Positions 56,418 to 64,000 of a DNA stretch of 64,000 nt are shown here, piece by piece; the stretch's first letter is position 1; each line of letters begins with the position of its first letter. A program made the position numbers and the translations under genes. The stretch comes from Metridium senile (Eukaryota; Cnidaria; Anthozoa; Actiniaria; Metridiidae): positions 33,537,160 through 33,601,159 of the forward strand of contig OX459096.1 in the NCBI GenBank assembly GCA_949775045.1, written 5' to 3'. The notes beneath the pieces were generated by a model, which did no database searches, was not told where the DNA came from, and saw only the letters and a program-made list of their open reading frames with translations.

Positions 56418-57403
56418 TTAAGAGGCTGTCTCGCTAAAAACCACCCACTCGTTTTTGCTTCAAAAATGGATTTGCCTGAAACTCTGTCGACTGAAAGGGT
56501 TTACTAAGACTAAAACAAGAATGCATTTAGTTTGGTAAGAAATGATTTCGTTGTTGAGCTAGAAGCCGTTAAACATTTTTGCCCATCGGGTGCAGTCGCA
56601 ACGTTTTGAAAACTGAAAATAAGCCATTTTTCGTAGCGCCGTATAATACTTGATTCGCAGTATAAACCAATAAATTTTATATCAAAGTCTTTTTAAATAA
56701 CTCATCTTTACAGCTAAGGGGTTATTGTGTGTCTAAATTTATTTTTAAACGAGTTATCAAGATTATAATGACCCCTATTTATCGCTTATTCAAATAGACT
56801 CAAAATGGCCTTATTTCAATGTCTGATTTCTAAATTTCGGGACTTAGTTAAAAGTTTCAACCAATGCAGGTCAAAAGTATGGTATTTCATTTGCACAAAT
56901 TGTGAAAATCAGATGTACGAGTTTTGATTTTCCAAAGTTATGACCGTTTGAAGTAGCACATGTTCGACTAATTGCGATTTTCTGTCTATTGTATAAGACC
57001 ACTATGGTTGAGCGTTTTTATCGCAAATACAACTTACATGCTCCAAAAGTAACGCTTATTTCCATTGTAAAGACATTTGCCAGTGCCTTAGACTGCTGAA
57101 TGCTACCAGTAATCCAGCAAGTAGGTCTGTAGATAGTTAGGTCGAGTTGCTTGTTTGCGAGTTAGATTCGATCTCACAGGTGTTTCTACTTTTAACGCTG
57201 AATTATACTGTTCAAACATCGTTCTAGAATCACTTTCCTCGAGAATCGGTTCAAGATATTTCAAAGCTTCTTATTTTGGAAGAGAATCTGACTGGTTTTT
57301 GTTTTTAGAGCAAAATGTCATGCCATATCAATCGAGCATGATTAGTCGAGTACATTGTTGTTGCTTTCGTAGAGGTTCGCATATGTGTGAAACCGCTAGG
57401 TAT

Positions 57404-58254
57404 TTCGCTCGCGCACGGTTACTAGTAACAGTTTCAAGTTGTGATCACAAATAAATTAAATTAAATGTTCTTGGTTTTTTTAGCATTGATACTTTCCATC
57501 CTAGCTGGAATTTACATTGTACATGTGCGTGGCTTAAAAACAACTTGTCTAGACTTTTTTGCTACAAAAAGAACAAGTCAGGCCATCCTCATATTTAATT
57601 TTGTTTCCCATCGCCGGCCCGCCCGACCCTAATTTTATAAAACTTGGAAATAAAAAAAATAAAAAAAATAAAAAATATTCCTTATAATTTTTATGCGCTT
57701 TTTACACAACTTAATAATCACATTTTCTTCTATTTGGCTAATCAGTTCTCTTTTTTACTAATAAATATAAATATTAATATCACGATATCGTTAACACAAT
57801 ATTATTTCAGTATATAATAAGTCAATTAATGAGCATAACGTTATTTGTAACATTTGTATCTGTTTTTATTTTTGTAATTTGTTATTTTTTCCGACCGTCG
57901 ACCGACCCACCTCTGCGACATTAAATATTCAAGTGGGTGGGAAACAACATGTAAGGCCCAACATTACCAAAATCAAATTAAAAAAAAACGGACAAAAACA
58001 TAATTTCTTCTCCCTTTTTTTCTTTATTGGAATTGTCATCTCATCAGCGCGTGGCAATGGAAACAGTGATGAACTGCAACAAGTATATTGTCAATATACT
58101 GACCGCTAATTTCATTCATTCATTTATTCATTCCACTCACTCAAATTCAATTCCGTCATCTTTTTTTCAATGTAAATTACAAAAAAAAGTGTTTGCATAA
58201 CAGACATTCATGTTAATCATACTCATATCGGTACACGCTGCTCCAACTGACTAA
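57404..58254. other. Interior of the 6-kb element, no gene recognised
   Basis: AT-rich sequence with A-rich runs (57645-57680) and short frames only. Confidence 0.4.
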
Positions 58255-58386
58255 GGGGCTGTATATATGAAGGCGAGTTGTCCCTGCTAGCCGGGATAAC
58301 TCTATTGTTTTGTGTCCCCAGGGGAATATAAAACAAAAGAGTTATCCCGACTAGTAGGGACAACTCGCCTTCATATAAACAGCCCC
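58255..58386. repeat. PIF/Harbinger-like MITE, copy 4
   Basis: GGGGCTGTATATATGAAGGC is mirrored by GCCTTCATATAAACAGCCCC, with a perfect TAA on both sides (58252-58254 and 58387-58389). One of the cleanest copies of the family. Confidence 0.9.
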
Positions 58387-58484
58387 TAAAAGACATATCT
58401 AATGGCAAGCTCGGGGGGAGAAGAAGGGGGGTTGGGGGGGAGGGGGAGAAGGAAGGGGGTTGGGGTACTCCCTTTGTCCAAGTG

Positions 58485-60967
58485 CACTACTGGAGCATAC
58501 CATGTGAAATTTATGTGAAAAATGTGTGAAATGCATGTGAAAACTTTAACCATGTGAAAAACAATGTGAAAAAAGCATGTGAAATATCTTTGAACATTTC
58601 ACATGCATGTGAAAAAAGGTTTTAAAACTAAAACCATGTGAAACTACATGTGAAATATCTTTCAACAAATTTCACATGCATGTGAAAATTACCCACACGA
58701 CCTACACCATGTGAAACTGCATGTGAAATATCTTTCAACAAATTTCACATGCATGTGAAAATGACCTCACAATCTACACCATGTGAAACTGCATGTGAAA
58801 TATCTTTCAACAAATTTCACATGCATGTGAAAAATACTCAAATCACAACTTAATAAATTTGGTTGTGAAAAATGCATTCAGAACATACATATGGAGCTGC
58901 ATTCGAATATATGTATTCTGCAGTCAAATAAATGTACACAATTGCATTGAAGAACGACATCATATAATGGATGCAACAATTTTATATTTAAAAAATTACC
59001 ACAAATATATAAGTTTACACTTACAATTCCATAGCGTTTATATTATTTCGGTTAGAAATTCGAGAGTATATTTGATAAGTTATTAATTAGGTTGGTTAAT
59101 AATACATCAGAGTTTCAAGCTATTGTTTGATGCCATGACCTCATAGGTTTGTATAAATACAAACCCACATCCACATGTTTTAATAGTCAGTCCAACGACT
59201 GAATGTCTTGTCCAAATTCCAGTACGAAAAGCGTCGATATCTTTCCAAAGAGTCTTTAAACATGTTGAGTAGGTTATCTAAATCATAATTTCTGAACATA
59301 GTATTAAAATAGGGCCAAGTAATAACGCTACAAGCACGTAAAAGTTACATTATTTTAGCCAAACGAACATCGCTCGTCCCGCCATTTTGTTTTGGACATT
59401 CTGAGCATGCGCACTAAGATTCAGCCGGGAGGGGACTAGTAACTAGTTCAGTTTTGGCGGTTGGTTCAGATCTAGAAGTTGCAACAGACATGCATTGACA
59501 ATGATATTGTGCTTTTTCTTCCTTAACAACACTTGAAAAGTGCTCTAAACCCCTCGTGAGGACTTTATAACTATAGATAGTACAATTTGGTGTGGTTAAA
59601 CAAAATGATTTGGCGAAATAGACGTCATTGAAGAGGTGAGAAACGGATTTCATATCACATTTTCAAAATTATTTTTGATATTTTCTTACATATGAGATAA
59701 TATTGTTAACTTAAATTATATTCTTTGCTTATAGATCTACAACATTTGTTAACTTGAAGAGCAGTAACTTATAATAACTGGTATTTAATCGACTCTACTA
59801 ATTTTAAAATATGTGCACGGTTTATATATACTAATTCTAATGCTAATGTATACAAATCAAGTCTATCTTTCAAATAATAAGTGCACAACAAAATGTAAAA
59901 TTACCAATAATTTACCACTGTTATTGTAACAGTTTGTTTGAACTTAAAAAGTCTATATCATTAGGAGTTTTAAAGACAATTATATAGGAATATCTTATTT
60001 AAGGAAAAGCAGGAATTACACCATTTTATAGTTTGATAATTATTAGTTTTATATAATTTATGATTTTTGTATATATAATATATAATTTCTATTACTTCTA
60101 AGTTTATTTTATATGTATATGTATTTTATAATAATAAGCCACAACATGTAATCATGATTAATGGTAGATAATTAAGGGGCTGTTTATATGAAAGTGAGTT
60201 GCTTAAGCCGGGATAACTCTTTTGTTTTGTATAGAGTTATCCCGACTTAAGCAGGGACAACTTGCCTTCATATATATACAACCCCTAAGACATACTTTTA
60301 ATTGTATACCCAAGCTAGTATCAAATACTAAATCAAATTTGCTGTTTACTTTAAGAATTGTATACTTTATAATTAACTTTGACTTCAACTATATAATATA
60401 TATTTGTACCTTTTGCTATTCTATACATTAAATCTTGGATGCATTTTCAATCAGTTTCATGTATTTGCTTACTTGCATACTTATGTGTACAATATTCATA
60501 TTTCATATGTAAGTTTAAAATATTTGATTGCATTCATATATGATTTGTAGATGCATATGTATGATTCATCATTGCCACAGTATTTCACATGCTTTTCACA
60601 CACTGGTATATGTTTCACATGGTGGTGAAACATGTTTTTCACATGCTTTTCACATGATTTGGACCATGTGAAAAATGGCTATAATGGAGATCAAACCATG
60701 TTTCACATGGTTTTTCACATAGTTTTTCACATGGGTGTTTGGGTAAAGCATGTGAAATATCATGTGAAATGTGGTGAAGCTTCTAATTTGGACCATGTGA
60801 AAAACATGTGAAAAGGAGAACCCCGTTTCACATGGTTTTTCACTTGGTTTTCACATGGATTTCACATGATTTTTCACATGCTTGTTTAGGGGGAAAGCAT
60901 GTGAAATATCATGTGAAATATTTCACACACTTTTCACAACAATTTCACATGGTATGCTCCAGTAGTG
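58485..60967. mobile_element. Non-autonomous CACTA (EnSpm-like) transposon, 2.48 kb
   Basis: The termini read CACTACTGGAGCATACCATG and its inverse (CATGGTATGCTCCAGTAGTG). A 3-bp duplication GTG lies on both sides (58482-58484 and 60968-60970). Dense subterminal copies of CATGTGAAA occupy 58495-58840 in both orientations and are mirrored at 60590-60950. TIRs starting CACTA, a 3-bp duplication and subterminal arrays are the hallmarks of the CACTA superfamily. The uninterrupted target is visible in the related foldback at 45303 (CCAAGTGGTAGGGG). No transposase frame is present. Confidence 0.85.
60176..60285. repeat. PIF/Harbinger-like MITE, copy 5, nested in the CACTA element
   Basis: GGGGCTGTTTATATGAAAGT is mirrored by CTTCATATATATACAACCCC with a shortened centre. 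TAA flanks both ends (60173-60175 and 60286-60288). Confidence 0.85.
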
Positions 60968-61062
60968 GTGGTAGGGGTGATCGGGGTACCTTTTAGGGTT
61001 GTAAATATTTTTTGTGCGTACCTTTTAGGGTTCTGGCTTAAAAGCAGCTAGTTTGTACTAAA

Positions 61063-61346
61063 CCCAGGGAATGTACTCGGGGGGTAACATGACATTACAC
61101 CCAAAATAATACATGGCATGCAATGCAATATTTCTTTAATTACGGAACTCACGCCTTGCTGAAAACAAATTTTAAACGAATAATTTTCTGATACACGGAT
61201 CGAAACAAAAATTGAATTCGGAGTTGTGGGCATCCCAAAAAATTCGGGTTTCATTTTAAGACCTAAAAAAATACTTGGCAGGTCTCTTGACCCAAAAAAA
61301 TACTTCAGACCTCCCCGTCACATTACCCCCAAGTACATCCCCTGGG
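61063..61346. repeat. Foldback with CCCAGGGAATGTACTCGGGG ends
   Basis: CCCAGGGAATGTACTCGGGG with GTAACATGA is mirrored by TCACATTACCCCCAAGTACA then TCCCCTGGG. Internal words AAAAAATACTT repeat near 61266 and 61297. Confidence 0.75.
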
Positions 61347-62500
61347 GTACTACGCTTTCTTTGTCTTTAAAACTATGTGAAACTTGTACTAATTGTTGTC
61401 AGCGATAAAACTATTTAGCGTTTTCACACATATGCGAACCTCTACGAAAGCAACAACAATGTACTCGACTAATCATGCACGATTGATATGGCATGACATT
61501 TTGCTCTAAAAACAAAAACCAGTCAGATTCTCTTCCAAAATAAGAAGCTTTGAAATATCTTGAACCGATTCTCGAGGAAAGTGATTCTAGAACGATGTTT
61601 GAACAGTATAATTCAGCGTTAAAAGTAGAAACACCTGTGAGATCGAATCTAACTCGCAAACAAGCAACTCGACCTAACTATCTACAGACCTACTTGCTGG
61701 ATTACTGGTAGCATTCAGCAGTCTAAGGCACTGGCAAATGTCTTTACAATGGAAATAAGCGTTACTTTTGGAGCATGTAAGTTGTATTTGCGATAAAAAC
61801 GCTCAACCATAGTGGTCTTATACAATAGACAGAAAATCGCAATTAGTCGAACATGTGCTACTTCAAACGGTCATAACTTTGGAAAATCAAAACTCGTACA
61901 TCTGATTTTCACAATTTGTGCAAATGAAATACCATACTTTTGACCTGCATTGGTTGAAACTTTTAACTAAGTCCCGAAATTTAGAAATCAGACATTGAAA
62001 TAAGGCCATTTTGAGTCTATTTGAATAAGCGATAAATAGGGGTCATTATAATCTTGATAACTCGTTTAAAAATAAATTTAGACACACAATAACCCCTTAG
62101 CTGTAAAGATGAGTTATTTAAAAAGACTTTGATATAAAATTTATTGGTTTATACTGCGAATCAAGTATTATACGGCGCTACGAAAAATGGCTTATTTTCA
62201 GTTTTCAAAACGTTGCGACTGCACCCGATGGGCAAAAATGTTTAACGGCTTCTAGCTCAACAACGAAATCATTTCTTACCAAACTAAATGCATTCTTGTT
62301 TTAGTCTTAGTAAACCCTTTCAGTCGACAGAGTTTCAGGCAAATCCATTTTTGAAGCAAAAACGAGTGGGTGGTTTTTAGCGAGACAGCCTCTTAAAACA
62401 TTTTTTGTAAACAAAACGTCATCCTATTTAGAATATTCTACTTAGAGCATTTCGAATATTCAACCGTTTAACAGAAACATCAACATTGTGTCTTTGTCTT

Positions 62501-63651
62501 CTACGGTTTAAGAATATTGCCAACTTTAAGCATATTTCTAACTAGCTCCTCAATTGGTGCACTTCCAATGTTCACATCGCTATCCGCAAACAGCTTGATA
62601 GATGTGTACTCCTTATCTGGAGACCTCAGGGGTCGTTTTGCGTCATACTTCTTGACTTTATTAACCTCAACGAAGATAAGGCTGTCATTGTACAGTAGTG
62701 TGTATGTGTCAACATCAACATTGAGGACTTGCGTTGCTTTACGACGATACTCCTTGGAGATTTCTACCATTCCATTCTCCATGGAAAGGATCTGGTTCTT
62801 GCCAAAAGTCTCGAAAATCGGAAGACTCTGGTATGCTTCTGTTGTTTCCAACTCTCGTCGTGAGGACATCATTACGCGTAGATCAACATCACCACTTCTG
62901 GAATGTGCAGGTCGACGAGATTTTAGTCGAGCGTCGAGCCACTTAAACGGCTCAAACTGGTAGCTCTTGAACTGGCAGTTTGCATCGATCACAACTTTAA
63001 GCTTGTGATTGTTGCTCACTTTCATCTCCACAATGTAAAACGTTTCCTTCTCGACCAATTCAGTTGTACCGATTGATAGTAATGTCGGAGCAACATCTGC
63101 ATGAGCTCTTTGTAGATCTACAAATTTCATTTCCAATGGTCGGTTGTTTCTGTTTCTGTTTCTTGGTTTGATCTTTTTGCTTAGCGCTTCCTCGACTGCG
63201 TCAACTGTTGTTCCTAAAACCCATTGTTGGGCATTTGCAACAAAAATGCTTCCATACACTAAGGAAATGTGAAGATTTTTTGAACCATGAAGATAACTCA
63301 GGTAACAATTCTTGTAGACTTCAAATTGCTCTCGAACAGCTGCTAAGAGCTTTGTTTCATCAAGGGAAGTCTCATTAAGGAAGTTAGGGACGAGATCAAG
63401 TAGCGACGTCAGGTCTAGCGATAGTGTTTGAAGATTGACAGCAAAGTCACCCTTTTTCAAGCACTTTGCAGTAACTCTGTCGTTATGAGATTTCTGGCCC
63501 AGGAAGATGAACCGATTGCCACTACTTATAGCATGGTCAAAGACAGAGTGTCCTTTAGTCTTGGCTTCCAATCGATGACACTCAGCCTGGCATCTCGAAA
63601 GTGAGAAATAGTTACCGACCACCTCCATGATGTATCCTCCTCCTTTATCCG
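62501..63651 (-). CDS. 3' exon of an unrecognised gene, about 383 codons, partial
   Basis: A long uninterrupted minus-strand frame ending at a stop at 62501. No ATG lies at its 5' end. An acceptor (TTTGTAATTGGCAG|C) at 63652-63653 fits an exon start there, so earlier exons should lie beyond the right edge, with the visible 63654-64000 being intron. I do not recognise the family. There is no signal peptide or membrane helix. Visible features are a basic tract (KKIKPRNRNRNNRP) near residue 165, a beta-rich segment ETFYIVEMKVSNNHKLKVVI, and a Lys/Arg-rich KVKKYDAKRPL near the end. Composition and length argue for a real soluble protein. A nucleic-acid-related role would be a guess from the basic patches. 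Confidence 0.7.
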
Positions 63652-63653
63652 CT

Positions 63654-64000
63654 GCCAATTACAAACACATCAATTAATAATACTGTAATATAATTATATC
63701 TGAAACTTATATACAGTATAGCGTCATATCTAAGACCCTATACATGTACAATTTGAGCAACAAGACTTTCTTCCTGAAAAATGATTTACAACTGGCAATC
63801 GTCTGCGTATATATGGATCTTGACAATATGTTTCCTTGCAATATATAATGTAATAGATACCTAGTTAAAAGCTAAGGGCCCAGATCTAGAATAACCTGAG
63901 TTTCAGGCTCAGGGGAGAAAAGGAAGGAAGAGAGGAGAGGAAAGAGAAGAAAGGAAAAGAGAACCTGACTCCATTCCTATCCAAAACTTTTTCCGCCACT
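63654..64000 (-). other. Intron or upstream sequence of the right-edge gene
   Basis: No coding frame. A purine-rich GAAAAGGAAGGAAGAGAGG run lies at about 63917-63963. Confidence 0.35.

Larger units (their letters stand above)
58462..61040. repeat. Foldback of the GTACTCCC family split by the CACTA insertion
   Basis: GGTACTCCCTTTGTCCAAGTG precedes the CACTA element and GTGGTAGGGGTGATCGGGGT follows it. The word CGTACCTTTTAGGGTT then occurs as in other copies. The right terminal repeat is not found, so the element is truncated. Confidence 0.65.
56422..62392. mobile_element. 6-kb TTAA-flanked foldback transposon with 1-kb inverted arms
   Basis: The left arm 56422-57398 and right arm about 61416-62392 are inverse copies. 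In the stretches I compared they are almost identical; one clear difference is at about 57337/61478. The ends begin GAGGCTGTCTCGCTAAAAAC. TTAA flanks both (56418-56421 and 62393-62396). TTAA targets are used by piggyBac and Kolobok superfamilies, and a purine-purine-G start is reported for Kolobok, so that assignment is tentative. No transposase frame is present. The 4-kb interior holds a CACTA-type element, two Harbinger-like MITEs and other foldbacks. The paired 82-codon frames in the two arms are one sequence seen twice. Confidence 0.8.

Noticed and set aside
57155..57454. 82-99 codon frame, repeated on the minus strand at 61411-61659
   Set aside because: The two are the same sequence in the inverted arms of one transposon, with no recognisable domain. 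Arm identity, not coding constraint, explains their similarity.

Overview
This is a eukaryotic, most likely metazoan, window: AT-rich, with spliced genes carrying GT-AG (and one GC-AG) introns, dispersed inverted-repeat transposons, a tRNA-derived SINE and a LINE 3' end. A cnidarian, probably an anthozoan, is my best guess. Several foldback repeats (for example those beginning TAGCCTGC and AGCCTGAGAA) look like repeats I associate with coral and anemone genomes, and the NMDA-like receptor fits an early-branching animal. The species is inference only.

Genes, left to right: (1) an apparently intronless class A GPCR (1445-2692, +); (2) an intronless 315-aa orphan protein (11476-12423, -); (3) a complete 14-exon LRRFIP1/2-type Flightless-I-interacting coiled-coil protein (16452-26750, +), including one intron that must use a GC donor; (4) a two-coding-exon MARCH1/8-type membrane RING-CH E3 ligase (37256-41933, +); (5) a five-exon NMDA-like ionotropic glutamate receptor of 990 aa (48393-54269, +) with Arg at the pore Q/R/N position; (6) the 3' exon of an unrecognised gene that runs off the right edge (62501-63651, -). 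The genes do not form an operon-like or pathway cluster. Two encode cell-surface signalling receptors and two encode intracellular regulators.

Most of the remaining DNA is transposon debris. Regions 2.8-11.3 kb, 29-31 kb, 45.3-47.3 kb and 56.4-62.4 kb are dense with foldback elements. The best resolved are: a ~6 kb element with ~1 kb nearly identical inverted arms bounded by TTAA; inside it a 2.48 kb CACTA-type element with a GTG target duplication whose empty site can be read elsewhere in the window; a six-member PIF/Harbinger-like MITE family with TTA/TAA duplications; and a relic PIF/Harbinger transposase in a three-deep nest at 45.7-47.3 kb. A 14-bp signature, CACAGGNANCCCAA, recurs at many sites on both strands. 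It marks the ends of several inverted-repeat elements and forms a small array that runs into the first codons of the GPCR.

No rRNA, functional tRNA gene, CRISPR array or prokaryotic feature was seen.
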